A DNA stretch of 64,000 bases from the NCBI RefSeq assembly GCF_030272615.1, contig NC_081414.1:2915501-2979500 (forward strand). Direction: 5' to 3'. This document shows positions 44,588-56,940 of this stretch, in pieces; position 1 is the first letter of the stretch, and each line of letters starts with the position of its first letter. The DNA comes from Cryptomeria japonica (lineage: Eukaryota > Streptophyta > Pinopsida > Cupressales > Cupressaceae). The notes under the pieces are model-generated. The model had not been told where the DNA came from, ran no database searches, and saw only the letters and a program-made list of their open reading frames with translations. Position numbers and translations under genes: made by a program.

Positions 44588-47500
44588 TCAAGTCTCTACC
44601 AGAGGGGCAGAAACTCCCAATCTGTCTCTCAAGTACTCAAATGATTTAGTGAAAATTTCTACAATCTGCTCTTTAGTGTTCACATAAACCAGTCTAACTT
44701 CATTTTCTTCCACCTTTTTCATTCAAAAAGTTATACTTGATAAAAATGTGCTTTGTTTTAGAATGAAATACTGGATTCTTTGATATATCAATAGCAACAG
44801 AGTTATCACAGTGAATAACTACCAGTGCATCACAATCTACCTTTATATCCTTCAACATTTTCTTCATCCATAAAACTTGTGTATAGTTAGTAGCAATAAT
44901 AGCCTACTCAGCTTCAGCAGTAGATAAAGAAGTACATGATTGTTTCTTGTTAATCCATGAAACCAACTTCTTTCCAAGAAAGAAAGCTCTACCAAAAGTG
45001 CTTTTCTGGTCATCAACATCTCCAACCCTATCAACATCTGTATATGCATATAAAGTAAAGCTATCATCCTTAAGGTACCATAAGCCATGTTTTGATGTAC
45101 CTTGTAAGTATCTGAAAATCCCTTTCACTGCAATCTCATGATTTTCTCTAGGATCACTCTAAAATATTGAAACGATACAAACAAGATTCATAATGTCAGG
45201 CCTAGTCTGAGTCAAATAAAGCAGAAACATCTTTTCTTGTCAATTTCTCACTTGTAACCATAGGAGTACTTACCAGTTTAGAACATCCCATACCAAATTT
45301 CTTCAACAATTCCTTAGCATATTTAGTTTGACAAATGAAAATTCCTTTGTTAGTCTGAGTAATCTGCAAATCTAAGAAAAATTTCATCTCACCAATCATA
45401 GACATCTCAAATTCTTTCTCCATATTCTTAGAAAAATCTATGCATAACTTATCTTCACCTCCAAAAATAATGTCATCAATGAATAATCAATAATTAGTAT
45501 ATCATCATTAGTGATCTTATAATATAAATTACTATCAACGCTGCCTTTAGTAAAACCAAGCTTCAAAAGATATTTATCCAACCTTGCATACCAAGTTGTA
45601 GGTGCTTGTTTCAATCCATATAAAGCTTTCCTTAACCTGCAAACCATATTTGTATCATCTGATAGTGAAAAACCTTCAGGTTGTTCAATATAAACTTCCT
45701 CATCAAGATCCCCATTCAAAAATGCACATTTAACATCCATCTGATAAACCTTGTAGTTTTTATAAGCAACATGGGCAAGAAATAATTTTACAGCTTCAAT
45801 CCTAGCTACAGGTGCAAAAGTCTCTCCATAATCAACTCCTTCCTTCTGAGAATATGCTTTACAAACCAATCTAGCCTTATTCATTATAACCTGACCATCC
45901 TCATTCAATTTATTCCTGGAAACCCATTTAGTTCCAATAACATTTTTATTTTTAGGTTGGGGAACCAAGGTCCATGTGTTATTTTTCTCAATCCGATCTA
46001 ATTCTTCTTCCATAACTTTCAACCAATATTCATCTTTACATGCCTCAATTACTGATACCGATTCAACTTGTGAAATTAAACATACCTTATTAGTTGCCAG
46101 TCTTCTTCTTGTCATCACTCCATTGCTCTTATCCCCAATGATCTGGTCTTCTAAATGATTCAATCTCACATACCTAGGAGTCTTCTGACTTTCTGTTTAT
46201 CTTCCCTGTTCTTCAGTTACTGTAGAATTATCTGATACTGTCAGGGTAAATGGTTCATCACTTTGTTCCAGTAAAGGTGCTACCGGTTCAGATATAATCA
46301 TTTCCACTACTGGTTCCTTCTCATAAACTCTGATTTGACTTTTGTTCAACTCGTTTACTTTGACTTTAGCACTCTCCACAATTATCTGCAATCTCTTGTT
46401 ATAAAATCTATATGTTTTGCTTTCATTAGAATAACCAAGAAATATTCCTTCATCACATCTAGGATCAAATTTCCCAATGATATCATCTCTCCTGATATAA
46501 CATTTACTACCAAAAATTCTGAAATACTTAACTATAGGTGTATTGCCAAACCATAATTCATAAGGTGTCTTACCGGTTTCTCCTTTGATATGTACTCTGT
46601 TGAATGTATAAACTGTCGTGCTCACTGCTTCTCTCTAGTAGATATGAGGTAGAATAGCTTCCATCATCATTGTTCTAGCAACATCCAAGATAGTTATGTT
46701 ATTCCTTTCCACAACTCCATTCTATTGAGGTGTCCGGGGAGCAGAAAATTGTCTTCTTATACCATGCTTCTCACAAAAGTTATTAAACTCACCGGATGTA
46801 AATTATCCACCATGATCTAATCTCAAACATTTAATCTTCAATCCTACATCGGTTTCCACTTTAGCCTTAAATATTTTAAACTTTTCAAATGCTTTAGATT
46901 TTTCTTTTAGAAAAGTAACCCACATCATTCTAGAATAATCAATAATGTTTAGCATGAAATATCTATCACCTTGAAAACATTTAATTCTAGTAGGGCCACA
47001 CAAATTAGTATGAATAAGATCAAGAACATCATTTGATTTATCTTGTATACTCCTAAAAGAGGTTATGACCTATTTACCCATTTTACATTCTTTACATACC
47101 AGATTATAGGGCTTCATAATCTTAGGTATATCCCTCACTGCCTTAGTTGAACTGATCTTCACAATGCAATCAAAATTCACATGACACAACCTTTTATGCC
47201 ATAGCCAACTCTCATCAATTTGTGTAATCAAACATGTCTTCTCACCAAAGTTCAAATGAAATATATTACCTTTTGTTTGTGTATCGGTTGCAATCTCCAA
47301 GCCAGATCTGTTAATGATTTTGCATTTTCCATCCTTGAACTGTAATTGAAATCCCTTATCTACCAATTGTTCTGCACTCAAAAGATAATGCTTCAAACCT
47401 TCAACATAATAAACATTGTCAGTATTGTTCTTACCATCCAATGATATAGTTCCTTTTCCTTTGATCATACATGCTTTGTCATCTCCAAATCTAACTAGAC

Positions 47501-48715
47501 CACCATCAAATTCTTGCAAAGACAAAAACTTCCCTTTATCTTCAGTCATATGATGTGAACAATCGATGTAAATTATCCATTCATCCTTGTCTTCAATTTT
47601 AGCAGCAAGTGCCTTCTCTTTAGGTACATTCTCTTCCAGTGTCAGATCACCTTCCTTGATAGTCAGGAACAACCATTCCTTCCCATTACTAGAACCACTA
47701 GTAGAGTCTTCTGCTAGTTCATCATCAGAATCAGTAATGTCTTCCTCATTTGCTATGTAGCATGATTTGTCTCTGTTTTTCTTGTACTTATACTTGTTCT
47801 GATATCCAAGGTTAGGCTTAAATGATCTTCTAACTCTTTCTTCAAATCTTGAATTCCTTTTAGGACATCTATATGCAAAATGACCAATCTTATTACATCC
47901 AAAACATCTAAAAGGTTATTTTCCTTCATACTTACTTCCTACCGGTCCTTTAGGTACTCTTCTAGCAAATAGTGCTTCAAGTTACTCAAACTCATCATAT
48001 TCTCTCTTCATATCTTCTAATTCCTTCGCATACAAGGTTTTCCAGTCTTGCTTACCAGTTGTAGATGTAGATGCATGAAAAATAGTGTCAGACTTCACAG
48101 CTCCAGATGGTCCAAATTCTTCAAGCTCAAAAGTAGATAGTTTCCCAACCAAAGTATCTCTGTTGACAGATGTGTTAGCCATTGTTATCAACTCATTAAT
48201 AGTAGTAGCCTTCATTTTAGAAGCTGGTGGTTGGGCTCTCAAGACTTTAGAAACAATTTCATCTTCGCTCAGAGTTCCACCACAACATTGAGTTCCCACA
48301 ACAATCTCATTTACCCTTTCCATGAATGCAACAATCCTTTCATCTTCTTCCATCTTCAGGTTTTCATATCTCATCCGGTAACCATCAAGTTTAGCAATCT
48401 TCACTGTAGGGTCACCTTCATTAAGAGTCTCCAATTTATCCAATATAGCCTTTCTAGATAATTTGTTAGTTAATCCCATTATTTGTTGATCACAAAGTGC
48501 ACACAAGAGGGTTTCTCTTGCTCTACAATCCTTCTCAAGCTCCTTGTCCAGGTTTGTCGGAGGAGGATTGCTAGATCCTGGATTATAGGGTATGACACCA
48601 TTCTGTGTGATCTCCCAAATCTCCTTGCCAAGACATCTCAGATGAGTCTCCATCTGAATCTTCCATACTATGTAATTTATTCCATCAAGCGTCAGAATAT
48701 CCCTTTGAAAGATAG
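44588..48715 (-). pseudogene. Copia D gag-pol remnant
   Basis: Read on the minus strand from 48715. Gag includes WKIQMETHLRCLGKEIWEI and a CCHC knuckle CFGCNKIGHFAYRC near 47900. The protease site reads EWIIYIDCSHHMT where EWIIDSGCSHHMT is expected (compare copia A), so the catalytic D-S-G is lost. Integrase shows LWHKRLCHVNF, CKECKMGK, NLCGPTRIK near 47000 and FWFGNTPIVKYF-type text near 46545. RT has [27 protein letters not shown] and, after a frameshift near 45480, [11 protein letters not shown]. RNase H has TDVDRVGDVDD and DNSVAIDISKN, ending PLVET-stop at 44588. It needs several frame changes and readthroughs. The first gag codons lie beyond F at 59541-59610. Confidence 0.87.
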
Positions 48716-50344
48716 TGTAACGTTTTAAATTGTACGCACTTGCTAAAGCAGTACAATTTCACACCTAGTTTAGCACCCGCCTTGGCGCATTTTGCATTTT
48801 GCATTGCATTTCCCCTTTAGCACTTAATTAATCAAATTAATTAGGTCTAAGGTTCTATTTCATCATCTTCCACATCATAAAGTCGGGCCCTTTCATTAAA
48901 GTGTGCCCCTTTCATTTTATTCCTCTAATACATCATTTAATTAAGAACCCCAATTAGGTCCTATTTTGAACTTGGGGGCTTGATTTCGAGGGTCAAAACA
49001 TCTTGAAATCACCTGTAACTTCGGGATTCTCTCTAAAATCATCATATCCGACGGCCCTGAAAATTTGGTGAAAAGTTGTTGGGACCATGGCGCCCGGAGT
49101 GCACACGGTCCCGGACATTTTTCTCGAAATTTTAGGAGCACAATCCAATCATAAAATAAAGCTTAACCCCAAGAAATTGGCAGGAGATTCAATCTCTAGG
49201 TCGGCCAAAAGTTGAAATTAAGACCTAGGGTTTCATATATAAGAGCTATCTTTCTTCATTTGAAAGGATCTGAATTTTGGTTTCAGGGACCTTCTATGCA
49301 GCGAAAGAGCAGATCTTTGAAGACTTCAACAACATTCAACATCCATCCATCAAGCATTCATCAATTTCATTCATCCATTTAGGGCTTTGAAGGCATTGAA
49401 GAGCAATAAGGGATCACCGACTGAAGATTGGCTTGTACCCCTCCCTTGGGGTTGGGTATGATTTCATGTTGTTTTCATGTCTTTGCATAAGCCTCATTAT
49501 ATCACTTGTATTCATGCTTTAGATCTCTTTACATCTTGATTTGGAGCATTTACATTATCACTTACAAGCAATTAGGGTTTACTTTCTAGGTTGCTCTAGT
49601 TTGCTTACTTGCATTTTAGGATCTTGCACACACACAAGGTCTGCACACACACTACTTTTACAATACAACTTGGCTATTCGTGGAGGTGGAAATCACCAAA
49701 GCGGAGGTTTGACTAAGGCAAAACCCTATATAGCCGCCCACCATACCTTTTCAGATATAAGTGTAGGTTTCGAGATTCAGACGACGCCGCAAGTTGTAGA
49801 TCCGACGGAAGCAGATGGAGACTGAACTTCACACCAAATTTCAGAGCAAAAGACCAGGACAGGGGCGTGGGGTGCCCTGGTCCCTGGGACAGGGGCGCTG
49901 GGCGCCTTGGTCCTTTTGTCAGACAACATTTCCGACAGTTTTCCAGGTTGTAAAATAGCAGTTTTAGGTGCAGTTTCAGGAGCAGAATCAAGACAATGGT
50001 GCCCGCGCCCCCATCCCGAACATTTTCACTCATATTTTAACTCCGGGTATGCATCTGTATTCTTGTCTTGTCCTTGTGTTTGCAGCTTTCCATTGTTTAA
50101 CTTCAATTCTGCAATTTTGTTATTAGTTCATACTTGCACTCTGAGGTTAGGAATTGAACTTGCATCATTTTATCTTTCAATTACAACAAAGGAATAGAAA
50201 CCCTAATAGGTAGCCCGTGGCTCTCTCTTTCACAAAAAGAAGTAGCCAATTGTGTGATACCTCTAGGCTCTTTTGTATTCCACAATGTGTGTCAAAAGAT
50301 AGGATTAGGACATGTTAGCCTAGTCTTGTTTTTTCCCCTACACA
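48716..50344 (+). repeat. 5' LTR of gypsy F
   Basis: 1629 bp. A TATATAAG box is at 49236-49243. GC-rich words are embedded: GGGACCATGGCGCCC at 49081-49095 and a minisatellite of AGGGGCGCTGGGCGCCTTGG type at 49858-49920. It ends CCCTACACA. Confidence 0.95.
49236..49243 (+). promoter_or_regulatory. TATA box in F 5' LTR
   Basis: CATATATAAGAGC about 520 bp into the LTR, conserved in the 3' LTR near 58395. Position and sequence fit a Pol II promoter. Confidence 0.6.
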
Positions 50345-50347
50345 TTT

Positions 50348-50361
50348 TGGTGAACCCGACG
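50348..50361 (+). other. Primer binding site of gypsy F
   Basis: TGGTGAACCCGACG begins 3 bp after the LTR, the correct place for a PBS. tRNA not assigned. Confidence 0.65.
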
Positions 50362-50539
50362 TGAACCTTATTATTGCTTTCTCTTGCATTGCATTTGTTA
50401 GATCTAGATCTAGATTTAGTGTGTTTCATTTAAGTTTCATTTTCAAAAAAAAAAAAAAAAATAAAGAGGGAAAAGAAAGAGTGTGTTTCTTTGTTTCTTT
50501 GCATTGTGTGTTTAAGTTTTATGCAATTTTTATTTTAAA

Positions 50540-51583
50540 ATGTCAGATTTTTATTTGCAAGATGTTCATGTTTATGATGATGTATGCAATTATGTCGATT
50601 ATGAGTATAGCCAAGATGAATTAGATGAAGCTTTAGATGAGTTTTTGAATCCTAAAGATGCCAAACCTTCATTTTACCAAAGACTCATAAACCTTGTTAC
50701 TATGCCATTTCGTTGTGGTGAGAAAGATAAGTCGAATGGTTCCTCTCAAGGGTACATTCCTATCAACTCTTCCACTGAATCTAGTAACATGGTTGTTTTC
50801 AATGATCCCCTCTATGAAGAGATGTCTCCTTTTGAATCAAAAGATAAACCTTTTAATCGATATGATCATTCTTTGTTGGATGATGCTCTTGATGACTTTG
50901 TGGCTTTATCGAAATCTTTAAACAAGAACAAAACTTCCAAATTAGTTAACATGATAAACCTAAAAGAGCATAATAAGCCTCTCTTTGAAATCCAAGGTGC
51001 TTATCCTTCTCCCACCTTTCAAGTTCCTAAATCACCTCTCCTTACTGTCCAAGGAGGGTATGGTCATGATTCCTTTCCTACTCTGAATAAACCTATCATC
51101 ACTGTGCAAGGAAGAAAACCTATGAGTCCTTATAGTTATGCCAAGCAATTAACTAGAGAGAGTTATCATGCGGTTGCCCATACTTATCATACTAGAAATA
51201 ATAGGCAGCCTAATCCTCCTCCTGTTACTCCTGTTTCTCTTCCTAATCCTCAACCAATTCTTCCGCAAGCTCCACGTATTTCACAAGTTATTGGTAAGGA
51301 ATATGATCTCATAGAACAACTTAAAGCTACCCCTGCTAAGATATCTTTTTGGGATTTGATTCAAACTTCTTCCGCTCATCACGGAATGTTACAAGATGCC
51401 TTGAAAGATTTGAATGTTCCTCCACCAAATACATCTAGTAATATAGTGTCTTTGGTTAACTCTGTGATGAATCCTAAAGCTCAAATTGTGTTTACTCAAG
51501 ATGAATTGCCTACTAGCGAAATTCAACATCAATATGATCCCTTGATGATTGTGGTTATCATAAATGACACTGCTATAAGATGA
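50540..51583 (+). CDS. F first ORF (gag position, no gag domain recognised)
   Basis: 347 codons, MSDFYLQDVHVYDDVCN onward, preceded by an A-run (50446-50463). It is acidic at the N-terminus. At about residues 145-195 it has three imperfect repeats: KPLFEIQGAYPSPTF, SPLLTVQGGYGHDSF and KPIITVQGRKPMSPY. A Pro-rich stretch follows, then the text EYDLIEQLKATPAKISFWDL that normally joins gag to protease in Tat elements. No capsid-like core and no zinc knuckle are visible, so the usual gag is missing or extremely diverged. It ends in TGA at 51581, just before the protease Asp, which fits a CGA-to-TGA change. Confidence 0.7.
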   Translation: MSDFYLQDVHVYDDVCNYVDYEYSQDELDEALDEFLNPKDAKPSFYQRLINLVTMPFRCGEKDKSNGSSQGYIPINSSTESSNMVVFNDPLYEEMSPFESKDKPFNRYDHSLLDDALDDFVALSKSLNKNKTSKLVNMINLKEHNKPLFEIQGAYPSPTFQVPKSPLLTVQGGYGHDSFPTLNKPIITVQGRKPMSPYSYAKQLTRESYHAVAHTYHTRNNRQPNPPPVTPVSLPNPQPILPQAPRISQVIGKEYDLIEQLKATPAKISFWDLIQTSSAHHGMLQDALKDLNVPPPNTSSNIVSLVNSVMNPKAQIVFTQDELPTSEIQHQYDPLMIVVIINDTAIR

Positions 51584-52281
51584 ACACTAGTAGATAATGG
51601 CTCTGGCCTTAATGTGTGTAGCATTAATCTATTGCATAAGATGAATGTGGATACATCCCTTATTGAGCCTGACTCTCGTCCCATTCGAGGCTTTGACAAT
51701 GTGGCTAAGTCTTCATTGGGTATTATCACCTTACCCCTCACAGTGGGGCCTGTTACTTTGCCTACTCCTATCCATGTTATGTCGGGAAATCTAACATACA
51801 ACTTGTTATTAGGGAGACCTTGGATTCACAGTATGCAAGTTGTCCCCTCTACATTGCATAGACAAGTTAAATTTATTTATAACAATAAGACATATACCCT
51901 GATAGGTGATACTAATTTCCAAGCTTGTTTGCAAACATCTACTTCCAAAGGGAATTCTTCTAAGCCTTCCTCGTCTAGTGATGACTCTTTAAACAAGATA
52001 CCTATGGATGAATCCTCACTCTCTGATGATCAAAATTCTTTGGATGAGTCTAAAGCTCCGGAAGAAGATCCTTCTCAACTTGAATCTACACATGAGAAGG
52101 CTTTTGATCCTGAGAAGGTTCTTGCAGAAGACGATTGGGGATCTCTTGATTTTAATCCCACCTTTGTAGGTGAATATAGGGTTCCTCCTAGAGAGCTTAA
52201 AGTTGAAAAGAAGGAAGAAGCTAAAAATCAATCAATCTTACTTGAGCCTATGAGCAATAATTTTGTGGCCGCTTCTTAAAG
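51584..52281 (+). pseudogene. Gypsy F protease remnant
   Basis: Directly after the TGA the frame reads TLVDNGSGLNVCSI (catalytic Asp codon near 51593; DNG instead of the common DSG or DGG) and later NLLLGRPWIHSMQVVPSTLH, the standard gypsy protease C-terminal motif. A Ser/Asp/Glu-rich linker follows and ends in TAA at 52279 that fits CAA to TAA; the frame continues beyond it. Confidence 0.82.
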
Positions 52282-53323
52282 TTCTTCTCCTCACACCTCT
52301 AGTTCTGAAGGATTTGATTCTTTGTCTTATGAAAAACCACCTTCTCTTTCTGAAATGGCTGATCGTTATGGTCGTGGTTTTCATATTTTAGCTAAGCATG
52401 GGTATCATGGAAATGGTTGTGGCACTCACGAACAAGGGATAAAGGTTCCTCTAGAGAATAATCTTTATGATGTGACCTTTGGACTTGGTTATAATCCCTA
52501 CAAGCGCACTAAAGCTTCTAAGAGACCATGTATTAGTGTTAATGTCATTTCTATATCTCTACCAATGAGACACCCTGAGTATATTGATGGGGATCCTTCG
52601 TGTGCCTGTGCTTTGGATGTCTTTCCTACCGATGATGCTTTAGCTGAGTTTTTAGGAGCATATGATACTCTTCCTCGTTATCATCACAATAGGGGATTTC
52701 CTTATTGTTTGAACACTGAAGCTTATTTCAGAAAAGAGATTGATAATGATGAGACTGTGAAAGAATTCCCTCAGTTAAAGGATACTCCTCAACAGAGTAA
52801 TCTTCTTATAAGTGACACCATTGATGTTAAGATGGATCCTTGCAATGAAGAAAAAGTTATTAGAATTGGAAAATGTTTGGATGAAGAAGAACAAAAACAA
52901 TATGCAGATTTATTGAATGATTTCCCTGAGATCTTTGCTTGGACATATTCTGACATGCCTGGTATAGATCCTAAGATTGTTACTCATAATATTGTCTTAG
53001 TTCCCGATGCTAAGCCTGTGAAACAAAAGATTCAAAAAATGAATCCTAAGGTAGCTTTGCTTGTTAAGGCTGAGATTGAAAAATTATTGGAGGCTGGATT
53101 TATCCGCCCTATTGATTATTCCCCGTGGATTTCAAATATTGTCACTGTGGCTAAATCAGATAATAAAATAAGAATGTGTACCGACTTTCGAGATTTAATT
53201 AAGGCTTCTTTGAAAGATGATTTCCCTCTCCCAAACATTGACATGATAGTTGATTCTACAGTAGGACATGCTTTGTTATCCTTCATGGACGGTTTTTTTA
53301 GGATACAATCAAATCTTTATTAA
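52282..53323 (+). pseudogene. Gypsy F G-patch-like segment and RT N-terminal half
   Basis: At about 52360-52455 the translation YGRGFHILAKHGYHGNGCG, then THEQGIKVPLE matches the G-patch pattern well: aromatic/Gly start, IL-x-K, GY-x-G-x-G, QGI-x-P. RT starts after FAWTYSDMPGIDPK near 52938, with GFIRPIDYSPWISN and FRDLIKASLKDDFPLPNID. The frame is lost at a T-run near 53293 (LSFMDGFF), where one base is gained or lost; the correct continuation GYNQIFINPQDQ is in the next frame. Confidence 0.85.
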
Positions 53324-55478
53324 TCCTCAAGATCAATTCAAAACTGCTTTCACCACTCCTTGGGGTACGTTCTATTGGGTGATGATGCCTTTTGGGCTTA
53401 AAAATGTCGACGCAACTTATCAACGAGCGATGACCCTTATCTTTCATGATTATATGCACAAGATTTTAGAAGATTATGTTGATGATATTTTAGCCAAATC
53501 CATTCTCCGTATAGATCATATTAAGATCCTTCGTCAAATCTTTGAAAGAATTCATAAATATCACATGCGCTTGAATCCCCGAAAATGTGTTTTTGGTGTG
53601 AATAGTGGAAAACTATTAGGATTCATAGTTTCGCATCATGGGATTGAGGTGGACATTAAGAAAATAGATGCTATTGTCAACATGCCACCTCCTAGAAATG
53701 TGTCTCAACTCAAAAGCTTACAAGGAAAGATTCAAGCTATTCGTAGGTTTGTATCTCAACTTGCGGATCGTACTTTTCCTTTTACTCAACTTCTCAAAAA
53801 GAATATCACTTTTCAATGGAATGAAGATTGTCAGCAAGCATTTGAAGATTTAAAAGTATATTTGGCTAATCCTCCTATCCTTCAACCCGCCAAACCTTCT
53901 AAGCCCTTTCTTCTTTATACAACTGCTTCCTCTCATGCTCTCATAGCATTATTGGCACAACATGATAAAGATGGTAAGGAGTGTCTGGTTTATTACATAA
54001 GTCGAACCTTACTCGATTATGAGACCCAATATTCTGCGATAGAAAGACAATGCTTGGCCTTGGTGTTTGCGACTCAGAAATTGAGACATTATCTTTTAAA
54101 TTCAGAAGTCCACGTCATGGTAAAGTTTGATCCTTTGAAGCATCTTTTCTCTAAAACTGATTTATCAGGGCACCTAGCTAAGTGGGTTATGATGTTAACT
54201 GAATTTGACCTTAAATTTGTTTCACAAAGAGCAATTAAAGGGAAAGCGTTGACCAATCACTTAGTTGAGGCCCCTTCACCTTTCTCCTTCCCTAACCCTG
54301 AGTCTTTTCCCAATGATTTCATTCTTTGTACAGAGAAAGATGAAACCTGGGAGTTGTACTTTGATGGCTCTAAGTGTCGCACGGGATCGGGGGCAGGTGT
54401 TGTTCTGATTTCTCCTACAAAGAAATCCATTCCCTTATCTTATCGTCTCAATTTCCTATGCACCAATAACATTGCTGAGTATGAGGCTCTTATAGCAGGA
54501 ATAAAGGCAACCTTGGCTTTGAATGTAAAGCACATACATATTTATGGAGATTCTCAATTGATTATAAGACAAGTAACAGGACTGTATCAAGCAAAACAAG
54601 ACAAATTATCACAATATAAAGACCTTGCTATCTCTTTGTTACAAAAATTTGATTCTTATACCATGGAACCTATTCCTCGAAAAGATAATCGACATGCGGA
54701 CGCAATGGTATGTGTGGCTTCTCTTGTATCTTTAGAGGACCCTGTGGTTGATCTTAAATTTGTTATTCACAACCTTATTTCTCCAGCTATTGTAGATGAT
54801 TCTAGCTTGGTGACATGTTGTGACTTTATAGACTCAGATGAATGGTATTCGCATATCATAAGATACTTGACCGATGGTACCTTGCCTGATTCTGCCAATA
54901 GGAACACTAGGGCTAGAATCCGCAAGCTGTCTGCTAGATATATCATTCTTTCTAATGTTGTTTACCAAAGGGGTTATAATGGTCTTCTCCTTCGCTGTCT
55001 TAACAAATCGAAAATCCCTATTGCTCTTGAAGAGGCACATTCAGGTGCCTATGGGGGGCATTTTGGAGGCAAATCCTTGGTTCAAAGGTTGCTCCGTATG
55101 GGATATTATTGGCAAACTATGCAGCAAGATTCTTTTTCATTTGTTAAGAAATGTCATCAGTGTCAACAACACAATAATCTGATTCATGCTCCTGCCCAAG
55201 AACTTCATTCTCATGTAGCTTCTTGGCCTTTCTCTGCATGGGGGTTGGATCTCATCGGTAAAATCTCTCCTCCTTCATCTCAAGGACATACTTTCATTAT
55301 AACCACAATAGATTACTTTACAAAGTGGGTAGAAGTTGTTCCCCTTCGCTCTACTACTGTTGAAGTGATTTGTCGATTTCTTCTAGAAAACATTATTTCT
55401 CGATTCGGGATACCTTCCACTATAATCTTAGATAATGGGACATCATTTAAGAACAAGGATGTGAAGAAATTCCTATAG
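53295..55478 (+). pseudogene. Gypsy F RT, dual RNase H and integrase
   Basis: After the frameshift the frame is open for about 730 codons. RT has MPFGLKNVDATYQRAM and intact YVDDILAKS near 53477. The first RNase H includes LLYTTASSHALIALLAQ, YSAIERQCLALVFATQKLRH. The second, archaeal-type RNase H shows YFDGSKCRTGSGAGVVLISP near 54357, NNIAEYEAL near 54468 and GDSQLIIRQ near 54547. Integrase has HSGAYGGHFGGKS and CHQCQQHNN (zinc), WGLDLIGKI near 55240 and ILDNGTSFKNKDV near 55425. The stop TAG at 55476 fits CAG to TAG. Apart from the upstream frameshift this block looks catalytically complete. Confidence 0.92.
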
Positions 55479-56102
55479 AAATATCATATCAAACATCGAT
55501 TTTCTACACCATACTATCCTCAATCAAATGGTCAAGCCGAATCATCCAATAAGATAATTGAACAAATTCTTCACAAAACTATGAATAAGCATGGTAAGGA
55601 TTGGAGTACTCAGCTAATTTATGCTCTTTGGGCCTACCGAACGAGTGTACGAATTGCTATAGGAACCACCCCTTATAATCTTGTTTATGGCGCTGATGCT
55701 ATTATGCCTTTAGAGTTAGAGATTCCATCACTTAGAGTTTCTCTCAAAGGTATAGTAGATGATGACTCTTATAGAGAACAAAGACTTCAACAGCTTGAGA
55801 TGCTTGATGAATAGCGTATAAATGCTCTTGAGCATATTCAAGCGTATCACAAAACTCTACAACGAAGCTATAATGATAAGGTTATTCAACGTTCTTTCTC
55901 AGTAGGTGACTTAGTTCTCTATGAGAATCAACGCAATGTGAATGCCTTACCTGAAGAAAAGGGAAAATTTAGTCCTAATTGGCTTGGACTGTATATTGTT
56001 ATTGAAGATTATGGATCAGGTGCTTATAAAATAGCGGGTGTAGATGGTACGCCTCTTAAAGAACCTATAAATGCTATGCACTTGCGTAGATACTATGCTT
56101 AA
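55479..56102 (+). pseudogene. Gypsy F integrase C-terminal part
   Basis: Same frame after TAG. It begins KYHIKHRFSTPYYPQ, then NGQAESSNK with the third catalytic Glu, continues through YGADAIMPLELEIPSLRVSL, a second TAG at 55812 and SFSVGDLVLYENQRN, WLGLYIVIEDYGSGAYKI, and ends HLRRYYA-stop at 56100-56102. Confidence 0.9.
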
Positions 56103-56693
56103 TTCCTCATTCCTTATCTTTTATTTCATTTATCTTCTTATCATTTCTTCAAAATTGGATAATATGTTAGTATATCTTTGTTAGAGCAAATAGAATTAAA
56201 TGATGTTTTGTTTAATCTATATTGCTTTGTTCCTGACAAGCGTGTTTCTTTACTCTATGGTTTGTCTTGAATTCATCTATGTAAATTGCAAAAGATTTAC
56301 ATTTTCATTATGCTGGCATATTATACAATGTCTTTATGTGTTAAGTAGAATTGTATCATGTTGTGTTTAAATTTATATGATTCTTAGGCTTAACACATAT
56401 TTCTTCTCTATCATCAATGTAGTACTTGATTAAATATTTTATTTTAATTAAGTCACACATGTATCAATTTAATCATGGAGCATTGAAAAATCAATCACAT
56501 GGAAATTAAATTCAGAACATACATGTACATCTACCAAATGTATTAACTTTAATCAAAATATACATTGTTTTAGGCATTAAAGATAACACATTTGAGACAA
56601 AGAGAAGCATGTATATATATATGTGGATTGTGTGTTCATATACAAAAGTAGGTCACTATACATCCAAAATGTGACCTACCCTACATCATGAGA
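56103..56693 (+). other. F 3' spacer
   Basis: AT-rich noncoding DNA after integrase with no domain on either strand. A short (AT)n near 56613-56622. It separates pol from the antisense remnant. Confidence 0.5.
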
Positions 56694-56940
56694 TCATCTC
56701 CTATCCCTAGGGCTAGTGGTTGGAGAGTGACGACTAGACGCTCCCTCCTGATCCGGCCGTGAAGGTGGATCCATAGATGTATAGTGTGATATAGACCATG
56801 AATGACTCCGAGAGGAACTCCTACGATCCCTATCCATAAGGATCGCGCGATACAAGGTAGCCTCAGCCAGAGCTGCTGCTAGATCACGCTGTGCCCACTG
56901 AAGGTCCTCTGATAGAACTCTCTCTCATGTATGGGAGACC
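56694..56940 (-). pseudogene. Antisense gene remnant in F, exon 2
   Basis: On the minus strand, after acceptor TTGTATTGCAG at 56941, a frame reads VSHT-stop-ERVLSEDLQWAQ, then RDLAAALAEATLYRAILMD, then Arg/Ser-rich text to a stop at 56694. The Leu/Ala/Glu pattern resembles the coiled-coil tail of the PMD gene in B. No PMD core is present. The stop fits CGA decay, and the phase from exon 1 does not match exactly, so an indel must have occurred. It looks like the antisense gene of B with its PMD domain deleted; that link is inference. Confidence 0.45.
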
